From the NCBI GenBank assembly GCA_001600615.1, contig BCKK01000002.1, forward strand, positions 2,510,809 through 2,574,808: a stretch of 64,000 nucleotides of DNA. Reading direction: 5' to 3'. The notes under the pieces were generated by a model. That model was given only the letters and a program-made list of their open reading frames with translations. It had not been told where the DNA came from and made no database searches. The DNA comes from Dioszegia crocea. Taxonomy: Eukaryota > Basidiomycota > Tremellomycetes > Tremellales > Bulleribasidiaceae. Shown here one piece after another: positions 42,657 to 54,338 of the stretch (positions are counted from its first letter, which is position 1; every line of letters starts with the position of its first letter). Both the position numbers and the translations under genes were made by a program.

Positions 42657-45579
42657 TCAGTCTCGCCCTAAGGTCGTCTCCAGGAAAGACTGATCTGGTC
42701 GTTATCAGCCTCCAGCAGAAAAGACAGCATTAGACTCACAATCTAGCCCCGCAGGATCCTCAGATCTGGGCATGTTCTCGCATAAGAAGCGAATGGTTTC
42801 GCGAGGCAGATGGGCCTGCTGGAAGTCGAGCTCGGTGACGTATGGCTGGGAGGATCAGTTCACGATCAGACCAATATGCAAGAAGCGTACCTTATCGCCA
42901 GCCATACTTCTGAAAGCCTCTCTGAGCTGCTCAGATGACGACGAGTCATCTTTGGTAATGTCCACCTGTTTGTAAGTAGGATTCTGGTTCAACAGTCGCA
43001 GTTGACTCACAAGCAACGCCAGCCACGCCTCGTAGGTCACAGCGCCGTACTCGCTTTCTAGATCCAAGTAGATTGCCTGCAGCTCTTCATCCTACACATC
43101 GTCAGGCCGAATCCGGAATGAGATGAGATCGACATACTGCGTATACAATGCCAAGACTGGCCAAAGCAGAGTGCATCTCCCACACCATGAGCGTCTTACT
43201 GTCAGCGTTGCGTGCGGGGATGACTTACATTTGTATCGTCTTTATCGAAATGCTTGAAGGTCGCTTCAAACTCCTCCAACTTCGCAGGCGTCAAGTTCGT
43301 ATGTGTCGCCGAAATCATCTGTGCCGATCAGCTTGAATCTTCAGATACAGTAATTAACAGATCAGCAAACCTGGTTCTCGACAAATGCAATCTTTGCCCG
43401 GATTCCTCTCTCGGCCGACTCGAGCTCGTACTCAAGATCATCATAAGTCAGAACGGTATAGTCATTCTCTTCAATCTTTGCCTCTTGGCATCGATCATGC
43501 ACGGCGAGTATGTCCCCTTGGAGAGTCCGTCTGAGCAGTGCTGGGATCTGCGACAATTTGAGCAAGGTCGTCTTCTGGTCCTAATCCCATTAGCTACAGT
43601 CTGTTCACACGGGGAATGGCCTACCGACAAGGCACCAGACAGACTTCCGATGCCCAGCTCAATCTGCCGTAGCTTGCTCATGAAGTCGTCCGCCTTGGAT
43701 GCGAATTGTTTTCGCAGCTCCTCCTTGATCCTATCGTATCAGCCAGCACCGAGACCGATCGAAGAGCGACTCACCCGCGTATTCTCGCATTGATCGCCCT
43801 ACTTCTCTTCCCCTCGTCCGCCAAAAACGCCGCCCAGTCCTTCTCTAGGTCTTCTAATCTTCTCCCGGGTGCCGGTTCCCACCTATGTAGCCCATATGTC
43901 CGCAGCTTTGTCTGGATATTCGAGTATAGAGCGCCGAGCTCTTGCTTCTCTCGACCCCACTGTCGCTTGGATGTCTTCTTGTACTCGGCAAATTCGGTCA
44001 GGGCAAAGATGGCTGATATATAGTCCGAGGGAGGTTGCGCCGCTGCCCAAGAGCGCTGGGTGGAGGAGAGGGATGATAGGAGTAGGGAAAGTCGGCGCTC
44101 AAAGTCGGTCTGCCAGAGCAGGATGGAAGAGATTAGATCGGCGAACTTTTGGACTCGACGGGCACCTGTCTCCATCTTGTCTGATCGTTAGTTATGCAGA
44201 CGCAAATCTCACCTTCTTGCGAGAATCGATGGAAGAACTCTGCGACGTATGTCATTACACTTCTTTCGTCGGGCACTTGGACGTCGCACAGATCCTTCAC
44301 CTCGAGCAGTGGCTGTTTGGTCAGCCACGCCGAGCGCTGCGACATACCGGTATGCCCAATTCCTTCTCCGCAACTCTTAGAGCTAACTCGGTGTTTCCTC
44401 TCTTATCTGACTTGTCGAGCTTGTGGTAATCGAGAAGTTCAGGTCGGTGGCGGTGGATCAAGGCGCAGCTGAGGTATGAGTCCCGCTCCGCCAAACCGAC
44501 TTACAGAGCTAAACCATCGGCGAAGCTACTCTTGAAGTTCTGCACGTCCACCTCGGCATAGGGCTGGGTCTTCCGCTGACACCAAAGGAGCAGGCCATCT
44601 TTTGCTGACAGTCCTTCCTCCCTTCCTGAGTCAGCTATCTTCAAAGTCTGATTGTCTTGGGCAGCTCACGTTATTCCAGCGATGGTGAAGCGAAGAATCA
44701 ATGTCCAGATCTGAGCCATCAGCATACAGGCAATCAGACCTACGTACCATGCCAAGGATAAGCTTCAGATTCCCGTCGACGATGTCTTCGGGGCCTGACT
44801 GGTTAGCTCAGATCCAACGCCTTCACGGACTTCATCGGTACTCACCGATGTTCGTTAGCTTGACACCGCTGTCTCTGATGAACTGCAAAGCTTTTGCAGC
44901 ATTCTTGGGATCAGCGATATGGACAGAGTGAGACCTACCTCTGCCTTTTGAACTCGCATCATTGGCTTCTTGTTGTATTTCCCAAGACTCTGATCGGACA
45001 TGACCTCCTGTACATCTTAGCGTACAGCTCATGAGATGCCGGAGTCTCTACTAGACACACCAATATCTGAGCGTCAGCTGGATATTCACCTGCGAGTGGA
45101 ACGGTAATCAGACTCACCTGAATCAGCTTGACCCCATTGGAGAAGTCCTTGACCAGATCCGTCATGGGCTCAAGATCGGCCGCGTCAAGCTTCGCATTCA
45201 GCCTTCTCATCAGCTCTGAAAAGACCGGTAGAGGCGCCACCTTACCATCTACAGAATGTCCTATCGTGTCAGCCGAGCAATAAGGTAACAGCGCCGACAC
45301 TCACCTCGCTTGGATATCGCTCCACTCGCCCTCCCGTCCAAAGCCCAAACTTGCACCTGGACTCATAGGTGCACTGAGCATATTTGGCGATAGCGCAGAT
45401 TTCCTACTGCCAGCAGGACTCATTGGGACGCTACCCATACCGCCTCCAACGCCGCCGGTCTGTTGTCTCTCCAGTCCATTCGAGGTATTGATGAGGCCGC
45501 CCAGCGTCCCGAGGGACTTTGAGTGTCTATGTGACGAAGATGTGGGGGTGGAGGCGTGCTGCGAGCCACGGCGGTCCAT
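42657..45579 (-). CDS. Alpha-actinin (two CH domains, spectrin-type rod, EF-hands)
   Basis: Twenty exons: 45305-45579, 45246-45260, 45118-45202, 45061-45066, 44939-45007, 44846-44903, 44748-44794, 44670-44710, 44505-44621, 44348-44468, 44213-44312, 43775-44180, 43625-43730, 43371-43580, 43229-43318, 43138-43194, 43011-43091, 42891-42965, 42740-42845 and 42657-42694, giving 700 residues. A Ser/Gly-rich N-terminus (1-85) precedes CH1 ([20 protein letters not shown] ... [17 protein letters not shown]) and CH2 ([12 protein letters not shown] ... [21 protein letters not shown]). A helical rod and EF-hand region ([12 protein letters not shown]) follow. It crosslinks actin in the cytokinetic ring. 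Exons 2 (15 nt) and 4 (6 nt, ATATTG) are micro-exons needed for the CH1 core [15 protein letters not shown]. Confidence 0.9.
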
Positions 45580-45905
45580 GATGGCTGAGTGAAGGGTAAT
45601 GGCCGGAAAAAGTCAACTGGAAAATGAAGGTATGATGGTAGCGAAACCTTAAATTCAAGATGAAACAAGCGCGTCTTGTGTCATTCCAGTCGCGTCGCGC
45701 GTACAGTATCATGAGCGAACAGGCGCAATCCCGTCTCGGTCTCATTCCCTGCAACGGGGGAGCTACGGTAGAGCTAGTGTGCACAATTTGTGACAAGCTT
45801 AGACCAACATATGTATTCCCGACAGACAGCAAACCCACAACCTGGCCAGAACCCGCGGATCAGTCCGCCTCTGCCCTCGCCGAGACATCCCTCTACTGTA
45901 CTTGC
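45580..45905. other. Intergenic region, promoter of alpha-actinin
   Basis: 326 bp between the alpha-actinin start and the 3' end of the next minus-strand gene. Nothing notable seen. Confidence 0.45.
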
Positions 45906-47162
45906 TCAGTTCTGACGATCAGCCCTAACTCAGCCCGCAAACTCACCTGCAGGTCATCGACACACCAGCCACACGCCTCGCACGGGGGAGCATTCTTGAT
46001 ACTTTTGTATCGCCTACTATCGCCGCTGGTGTGGGAACGAGGGGCCATACTGAGGGTAGGATTGGCGGCAAGTGAGTCTCGCGTCGACTCGGTAATAAAG
46101 TCGAGTACATCACGTTCCATGAATCGAGGAGGGAGGTACGCGTCGACGGATATGAAGGGGTGCTTGGCTTCCTTTGATCTGGCAGGATCGAGTCGACGCC
46201 AGCCGGTCTCGCGGACGAGCATATGAGTACCGATCGCCCTGACTAGCGACGAGCCAACCTCCTGGATGTCGTAGTTGGACTTGGCGTCGCTGAACGTGCA
46301 GTACCACCTGCTGTTCCCTCCGACAATCACAGGGAAGTTTCCGGCCTCGGCGTCGATGTGGACCCGATGCTCGATCCCCTTGGGCCCCCGCCAATCCTTG
46401 GGTGGAAGGTCGCCGGCGTACCAGAATTGGGAGATGTAGGTGAGAGGACCGAAGTGGACGTGTTGACAGAAGTACGACATGCGCTTGGGTTTGATCAACG
46501 CTGATATGGCGCCTCGGGTCTGTCTCATGCGTTCGGGCATATTGAGGATGGGTGGTTTGGTTTGCCATATCGGCTGCCATATGTCCGTTTGGCCGCCGAA
46601 GAGAGCACCAGTGGAGATGGACAAGAGGTTGACCATCGTATCTCCCGCCTCCGCCGCCGCGCTCGTCATCCAGTCCGTCTCCTCCCCGCACAATTCCGCC
46701 ACCTCAAGATTTTTGGGTCCGCATAAATTGAAGAATGCGCCGCCGTGTCGCATCAAGGTGGTATACGGCGCGTGCCCCTTGTCGCAGTACTCCAAGAAGA
46801 GACGCTCAACTCTAGCGAGTAGCTGAGCCTTCGATTGGATGCCCTTGGCAGATGATGGACGATAGACGTTGACTGTGAGGGAAGGGAGGTGATCGACGAC
46901 GGCGACTTTGTATAGGAAGGGGGCAGTGAGATTGTTGAATAGCTGGCGTCAGTATGCTCTTTGTCAGACTCACCTTGGAGACTCTCATCAGCGTTGCTAA
47001 AGGAGTCTGGCCATAAGCCGAACGCTCGTTCTTGCCAGTAGGCGGGGGCAGGGGACACTGGAGATGCGAGATGACCTAGTGATGAGCTTAGGCCCGATTC
47101 CCTGATGGTGAGACTGATCATACCTTGAGCCATACTTCTGGAGGTAGTTCAAGCGTAAACAT
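45906..47162 (-). CDS. F-box protein, substrate region unknown
   Basis: Four exons: 47124-47162, 46974-47075, 45947-46942 and 45906-45911, giving 380 residues. The N-terminus MFTLELPPEVWLKVISHLQC ... LATLMRVSKLFNNLTAPFLYKVAVV is a convincing F-box, restored only when the first two introns are removed. The following 300 residues have no repeats I recognise. Near the end is a Cys cluster (PPCEACGWC). The last coding exon would be only AAC TGA. If that intron is retained, the frame continues 16 more codons and stops at 45893. It probably works as an SCF adaptor. It is unrelated in sequence to the F-box-like pair at the left end of the window, apart from the F-box. Confidence 0.55.
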
Positions 47163-48171
47163 ACTTAACAATCGTGCAGTAAAGCAAGACACAAGATGAG
47201 ATGAAAGTATGGGTGAAGATAGATCTTTGAGATTCGCGTCGGTCGCGTTGCGCGCGTCGCGTCCGAGCGGGCACGGGTCCAGCTGAACATCACATGTTGA
47301 CGATGCAGAGCTCCACCGCAGTAGGTATACCAGCTCATGGTCCGCTGTTGATCTTGAGTACTCTCAAGGGGTCAAGACTGACTACTGCGACTGAATATCT
47401 CCAACTCATGCGCCATCTTTGCAAGCTCTACTCGTGCGATCCGCAAATCTTTTAGCAATTCCGGGCCACAACTATTCGTCGCCTGCGTATTTGTATCAGT
47501 GAGCAGAGGCACAAGTGAGAACCCGAGGACCTGTATGCACTGCATATACAGTACATACGTCCAGGCTCCTTTGCTGAGTCGATAGACACAGAACAGAACG
47601 ATTCAACAAAGAACAATTAAGGTTTCGGAGACGTCGCGAAAGGGATCCGAAGTGTATCGGATCGGTCCTTTGATGCCGTAATTTTCCCTGATTTTGGCAG
47701 GGTTCGGAGGTTTACTTGACCCTGAATTGGGGAATTCGCTTACAAGTCCGAAAGATCTTCCTTATCCGACGAGATCTCGAGCAGGCTTGTCCAGGCTTTC
47801 CTTCTGGTCCCCGGCCTCTCTCTCAAGCATATATACTTGTTCCGGTGCACAACATCAACAACAACAACAGCATCGACTCATGTTCAATCCACATCTCATC
47901 TTGCACTTCGTATAGAGCGCAGTGTCCTTCTGCCGATTTCCAGCCACACGGGACTCACTCTCAAAAGGTGCCTGAAATATTCGCCTCCCAACTCTCCCCC
48001 CGTGTCTTGGTTGTCCCCATTCAGCATTCTCACAATCCACCCTTTGTCAAACAACCAATTAAATACCACCTTGTTTGATCAAAGGCATCATCAGTTTTTA
48101 GGGGAGATTGTGAGTGGAACCCAACTCCGTTTGGCCTTTGCATCCATCGGCTGACACGACAGCCAGCCACG
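47163..48171. promoter_or_regulatory. Long divergent promoter region, F-box gene / OPT transporter
   Basis: 1.0 kb between divergent genes without a supported coding region. It has a TATA-like CATATATAC about 345 bp before the OPT start, followed by a CAA-rich, unstructured stretch near 47850. This suggests a long OPT leader. Small open frames in it have no domain or composition support. Confidence 0.45.
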
Positions 48172-51100
48172 ATGGAAGACCGTCCACAACGTCCACATAC
48201 CGACACCAGTCCCACTCCTCCCCGCCCTAGAACGAGTCAAAGGCCTCGGACAGGTGCATCTCGAGCGCCCCGTCCGCCAACGGCCCGGCCAGATACTTCT
48301 GCGAGTGGTATCTCTGCCGATGAATTACCTGATCAAAAATTCTTCCCTGAGGATGACGGATTTGACGAGGAGGAGGAGGAGATGTATGAGGAGGACGAGC
48401 CGGACGAGGAAGGGGTTTTTGCGTTTGCTCGTCCGCAAACCCGAGCAGTACCCAACGCAAACTTCAGCGGGTCTGAATATGACACTTCTGCCCCGGGGAC
48501 TGGCGTATCGACATTCACCTCCAATCCGCCTCTGACTTCGGAGTCACGAAACACTGGTCACAATTCGGGCGGTCCGTCGAACGGTCTGAAGACTCCCTCC
48601 GATCTCGGATCTGGCAACGTCGATGCAGGCGGCCGCATACCCGAACTAGAGTACGACTCTAGCAACCCACCCATCTTTTCGGGCAAGAATAATCTCAACA
48701 ACTCTGCGTTCGCCTTTTCGGTCTCGTCACATGGCTCGAGGAAACCGTCGAGTCAGGGCAAGCAGAGCCTTTTTGGCCGAATCGCGCGCAGACCGATCGG
48801 CACTGCGTCGACCGATATGACGGGATCTACCGGAATCACCGGTACGACCGAAGCATCACGCTCGCGCACATCTTTTGGCTCGGACGATACCGGCGGGTTA
48901 TCGACGGATGGCGGCCAGAAGCAGCCCAGGCGGATGCGCTCAGGCGCCCCGTTGATTCCTTCCACAGCGGGGTCCGGGTACTCCAGCTCAGATGGCACGA
49001 CGAGTAGGGGGTTTAGTCGAGGCTCGTACGGAATGACGGAGATGACTGGGGATATGACCATCCCGGATGGGAAGACGACGTGGGGTGATGGATCGGGTGG
49101 AGCAATGAAGGATATAAGCGAGCAAGGCGAGGACATTCCGGCCATGTCCAGCGACTTTGGGGACGAGGATAGTCCGTATCCTGAAGTCAGGGCGTCAGTC
49201 AGTAATCTTGACGATGTAGACATGCCTTGTAAGTCCTAAGGAGATCCGAGCTGACGACAGCCCTCACCTTCCGAGCTTGGTTTCTTGGTCTCCTCTTCGC
49301 CATCGTTGGGTCCGCCATCAATACCTTCTTTCACTTTCGAAACCCTTCACCCTATATCTCTCCCTTGATTGTACAGTAAGTCAAACCTCGGTCTTTGCTC
49401 ATCATCAGGGTCATCGCCTATCCTGCCGGCAAATTTGCCGCATGGTGTCTCCCCATTCGCACTTTCCACAATCCCCGCTGGCTCGGGGGTTCGGAATGGT
49501 CATTCAACCCTGGTCCTTTCAACATCAAGGAGCACGCAATCATCACGATGATGTCCAGCGTGGCTATCGGTCCAGCCTACGGTCTTTGGGTCGTCGTCTC
49601 GTCCGAGCTATACTACATGCGGCCGTTTGGCGTCGGCTTCAACATCATGTTCCTATTCACCACCCAAGTCACAGGTTTCGCCTTCGCTGGGCTGTGTAGG
49701 CGGTTTGTGGTTTGGCCAGCGAGTATGATATGGCCTGGGGTGCTGGTGATTTCGACGAATTTGAACACCCTACATGCAGAAGAGGAGGGATTCCAAGGGT
49801 CCATGACTCGATTCAGGTTCTTGCTCTACACTGGAGCTGGCGCATTTGCGTGGTACTTCCTGCCAGGTGAGTAAGGTGTGGGTTGGGGCTGATTTCAGGT
49901 TATCTCTTCACATCGCTGTCCTACTTCTCTTGGATTTGCTGGATCCGGCCCGACAATCCTACCGTCAACAATCTTTTCGGCGTCAACACTGGGCTCGGCA
50001 TGGGCATCCTCACTTTCGACTGGTCCCAAATTGCCTGGATTGGATCTCCGCTTGTCATCCCCTGGTGGGCTATTGTCAATGTCGGAATTGGGTTCGTGCT
50101 GTGCTATTGGATTATCGTGCCTATACTTTACTTCACCAACGTAAGTTCAGTAAGAAGCTCGCGCTGACGGCAGGTCTGGGAGTTTGCGTACATGCCCATC
50201 AGTGCCATCCAGATTATCGATCGCTTCAGTAGCCCCTTCAACGTCGGAAACATCATCAATTTTGATGACTTCACCCTAAACACTACCGCCTATGCGGAAT
50301 ACTCCCCTCCATACCTCTCAGCAGCATTCAGCATGACCTTCATGCTTGCCTTCGCCCTCACATCGGCTCTCGTCGTACATACAGCACTCCATCACGGCCC
50401 TCGAATCTACAGAGCCATCATCAATGTTAAAACCGAGGCCGACGACGTTCACTCCAAGCTCATGAAGCACTATCCCGAGGTGCCGGATTGGTGGTTTGGC
50501 GTACTCCTCGCTGTCTTTGGGATAGTCTTCGGGATCGTCTCGATCCAGGTGTATCAGACGGGATTGCCAGTCTGGGGCTATTTCTTGTCCATCCTCATCC
50601 CCGCCGTCTACATCCTCCCCGCCGCCTTCATCTTCGCCATGACCAATCAGCTTATCGCCATCAACCTCATCGCCGAATTGATTCCGGGATATCTGTTTCC
50701 TGGACAGCCGATACCCTGCATGGTGAGTCTACCTGTCGACCAAGCTGATAGCAGCTCTTCAAATGCTTTTCGATGCAGACAGTTTCCGAAGCTCTTACCT
50801 TTACCCAAAACATGAAGCTTGGTCACTACATGAAGGTCCCTCCACGCCACACCTTTGTCGCTCAGACCACCGCCATGCTCGTCTCCTGTCTCGTGCAAAT
50901 CGGCACCAAGAATCTCCTATTCGCGGTCGTGCACGACATGTGCGCATCCAACCAGAAGGATCTGATGACGTGCAACAGCACCAAGGTGTTCTTCACCAGT
51001 AGTATCATATGGTGAGTGATGTTTGCATTCGCGCTGACTGGTAGGGGTTTGATCGGTCCGGGACGTTTGTTCTCAAAAGGGGCAATGTACGCTCCCCAAG

Positions 51101-51610
51101 TCTGGGCTTGTGCTGTCGGCGCCATCCTCCCTATACCCCTATGGTGGTGGGTCCGCCGCCACCCTCGGTCCATCTTCCGAAATGTCAACCTTCCCGTTTT
51201 GTTCAACGGCCCACTCGGTATACCCCCGGCCACGGGCATCAACTACGCAAGTTGGTTAGTTACAGGCTTCGTGTTCCAGTTCTGGCTCCGGAGACGGAGA
51301 TTCGCTTGGTGGTCCAAGGTGAGTTGAGCTTTGCTGGTGCGAGCGAACTGGCTGACTTGCAGTACAACTACGTTCTATCTGCCGCTCTCGATGTCGGCAC
51401 AGCCCTTTCTGGTCTGGCCATCTTTTTGTTCCTCCGCCTTCCTGGGGTTGATCTTCAGTGGTGGGGAACTCAAGTGTACCTAAATAGTGAGTGCTTCTGT
51501 TTTGTCTGACGGAAGGGTGTTGTCTGATGTCCGCAGCTGGAGATTGGGTTGGTCTGCCATATCTCACCGCAGATGAGAATGGGTTCGGTCCGACTACCTG
51601 GAATTCCTAG
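48172..51610 (+). CDS. OPT-family oligopeptide transporter
   Basis: Nine exons: 48172-49228, 49261-49375, 49409-49866, 49899-50140, 50174-50722, 50755-51011, 51045-51318, 51363-51486 and 51537-51610, giving 1049 residues. The first 350 residues are acidic and Ser/Gly/Thr-rich, with no membrane segment. The remaining 700 have 12-16 hydrophobic segments and the OPT signatures NPGPFNIKEH, SSVAIGPAYG, FYxxPAAxF-like VYILPAAFIFAMTNQLIAINLIAELIPGYLFPGQPI and LGHYMKVPPRHTF. The peptide-transporter branch (Opt1/Isp4) rather than the yellow-stripe branch fits the NPG motif and KxPPR loop. It imports 3-12-residue peptides with protons. Its downstream neighbour on the same strand is a Qsp1-like peptide precursor, a possible substrate source. 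Confidence 0.92.
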
Positions 51611-53939
51611 GCAACTAAGCCAAAAGTATGATCGTTGTAAAGTATGTTTGTAGTTAGTAGAGCTCTTCGTCGCGCTGTTGAAGTCTTGCAGCGGCAAGAG
51701 TAGAGAACCTTTGGGCACTCAGTCCTCTGTTGCAAACTTGTTGTAGTATGAATGCTCATTCATGTAACACTGCCTCATCGGATCTAAGCTCCACCTCGAG
51801 TCTAGCCACGATTGTATAAAGCGGGATCCCTCGCAGAGAGAATCGTGGCGCTGTAGAAGCGACATTGACTCGCGATGAACCTCGGTAGAGTGGGTTTGGA
51901 TATCTAGCATCCATTACTGGTAGCGAAGACGGACGCCTGCCATTCCTCATCTCTCAGCTCGTGCCAATCCGTCCAAGCCTCGCCCTCATCTCTTCCTTTC
52001 GTCATCACTTGCACTACACCCTACTCCACCGCATTCCCCGGGCCGAGGGCGGAGACCCGGCAGGTATGACCGCATGCCCGACAATGAAGACACTCTGCTT
52101 GAGGGTCTACACCGTACAGCCAAGCTCACGTCGATGGCTCGATGACGATGCAGCCAACTCTGGTCAAGGATCTGTGATTGACGTGCAGAGGCATGTGGCA
52201 CCTTGCTCGTGTGGCGATCCTCTCTAGATTCAGGAACCAGGAACGGAAGCTTGCTAGCTGGACCTGACGCTAAGACTTGCGCTGCTAAACTTCAGACCAC
52301 ACACGTAACTTGTGCTAGCGGGACTTTAGCTCGGGCCTCGGCGGCGGCGGCAAGGCAAGGCTCATGCCCAGTAAAGCCAGCCGCGGGCCCGCGGCCGATG
52401 CTAGGAGTGTGCAACGTAAGGCAAAGAGCGCAATGACAGCGCCGCAACGTAGCAGCTTGGTACTTGCCCAGCCCTGGACAAGGCAGCATGTAGGCTGTAG
52501 GGAGGTCGGCATCCCTGCAGGGAGGCTGACAAGTTGGCTCAGCCATTTCATATTGTGATGACTCCAGCCGGGGCTCCCGGAGTGCGCGGCGCAGATCTGG
52601 ACACCACATGGCTGTGGATGCGCAAAACTCTGATCGTTATCAGTTCCGTCATTATTCATAGTCCGTCATACATGCTCAACCGGTGGCAGACAGGTGGCGG
52701 TCGCCGTAGGTCGTGCCTGAACCTGAACCACCGAAACGCCAAACGGGACATCCACTCTCCCTCCACCGGCGGTTAGGATGTCAGAGCTGAGATCTGAGAG
52801 AAGTGCTATCTGAGACTTATCAGAGTCCGCCGATCAGTCGATCGGGCTAAGGCACCGCAAGGCACGAGGCACAGTCGAGGAAGGTTGACAACGTTGAGGA
52901 ACGCCATCAGACGCCATCACGCCCTTTTGTCCGGCGACGGAATGCCCGATCCCGTCATGATAATCGCATCGTGGAAGTCAGGCACGCTTGGACGATGTTG
53001 AAACCGCCACTCTGAAACTCGCCATGTGAAACGAGGTTGCCGCTCCGATTGCAGTCGCCATCCACGTCAGACGTCCAGTCAAATCTGGTCGGGAAGAGCG
53101 GCTGAGTGTGTGCGGGGAAGTTCCATCAAAGGAGGAAAGGGGGCCCACGTCAACTAGCGCCGAACTTTAAGAGGCGCTAATCTACTTTGGGTAATCTCGG
53201 GACCTTCGTTTAATTTGGCTCCACAGAAGCCGTCACGGCGCGTCACGGCCGCAAGATGTCACACAAGGAGTAATTGCCTGAATAGGTAATTCTTGGAATC
53301 TTGCACCGCCGTTTCATATTACGTGCAGTCTACTAGCTCCCTTAATTGACTAGATTTGTGTGGTCCACAAGGTCCCGATAAACGCTGATCGCGCTCCAAT
53401 TGACGGGTTTCAAGTTCGCCGAGTGCCGCTGCGGCGCCGCCCAGGAACCAACGCCTAGCCGGGATGTAACGTTAAATGTCAACGAGGAACGGGCGGGGCT
53501 TGGCCAAGGGTCCCGCCCAGTTCCTCCTGTGAAACGCGTCTCTACCCTTTGCTTGATTACATCCATAACTGCCCGGGCTTTCCATATACAACGAGAATCC
53601 CGCGACCTTGCCCTGATTACATCAAAGGCACAATCAAATATCCTTGGACGACGCGCCTCGCTCTCATTCCTCGCCGACGCCTCCCACCGCTGATCCACCA
53701 AGTAAATCTCAGGCACAAACTGGCGCTTCCGATCCCTTCACGACGCCACCAGCTCCATACCTCCCGAAACGTTCATCGCTTATTATCCCTCATTTTGCTT
53801 CGCGATATATATAAACCAGCACATTCTTCCCTCGAATCCCATCCCCAGTCTCAAACCAAATCAACCTAAACCACTCCACTCCACCTACATCTCCACACTC
53901 TCCACTCCTTACCACCCAACCCCACCTACGAACACTACA
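51611..53939. promoter_or_regulatory. 2.3-kb gene-free interval upstream of the Qsp-like precursor gene
   Basis: This is the longest interval without a gene in the window. No open frame longer than about 115 codons occurs, and none has domains or splice support. The middle (52300-52400) is very GC-rich, while 53160-53340 is A/T-richer. The last 60 bp before 53940 are almost purine-free on the plus strand (CCACTCCACCTACATCTCC...), typical of leaders of very highly expressed genes. A TATA box lies at 53806-53815. The size suggests a heavily regulated promoter. A non-coding RNA cannot be excluded. Confidence 0.5.
53806..53815 (+). promoter_or_regulatory. TATA box of the Qsp-like precursor gene
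   Basis: TATATATAAA, 125 bp before the ATG and followed by a pyrimidine-rich leader. It is the best TATA element in the window. Confidence 0.6.
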
Positions 53940-54338
53940 ATGAAGTTCCTTGGCCTCTTCGCTCTCGCCGGCCTTGCCCTCGCTGCCCCCGCTCCTCAGC
54001 GTCCCGGCCAGGCTGCTACCTCCTCCTCTGCTGCTGCGGGTTCCCCCAGCCAGGCATGCTACAACCGAGCTTGTGAGTAACCATTCCTTAGATGCAGGGC
54101 CTTTGCTGATATCATAGGCGGTGGTAACTACCCCTGGAAGAAGGACACTGTCGAGATCGTCGAGCGTGCTCCCGAACCCGTCGCCGAAGTCATCGTCGAG
54201 CGCGCCCCAGAGCCCGTCGTCGAGGTCATCGAGGCCCGTCAGCGCCCTGGCCAGGCTGCCACCTCTTCCTCTGCCGCCGCTGGCTCCCCCTCTCAGGCGT
54301 GCTACAACCGAGCTTGCGGCGGAAACTACCCCTGGTAG
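53940..54338 (+). CDS. Secreted two-copy peptide precursor resembling Cryptococcus Qsp1/Cqs1
   Basis: Two exons: 53940-54072 and 54118-54338, giving 117 residues. Residues 1-15 (MKFLGLFALAGLALA) are a signal peptide. A 32-residue unit, starting QRPGQAATSS and ending CYNRACGGNYPW, occurs twice, at residues 20-51 and 86-117, with no amino-acid difference. Copy 1 is followed by KKD, a dibasic processing site; copy 2 ends at the stop codon, so both can yield a free Tyr-Pro-Trp end. The spacer repeats ERAPEPV-EVI twice and ends in EAR. The peptide end resembles Qsp1 (NFGAPGGAYPW), a secreted quorum-sensing peptide: the last 11 residues share Ala4, Gly6, Gly7, Tyr9, Pro10 and Trp11. Unlike Qsp1, each copy has two Cys. 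Peptide boundaries are inferred. The single intron splits a Cys codon inside copy 1. Confidence 0.85.
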
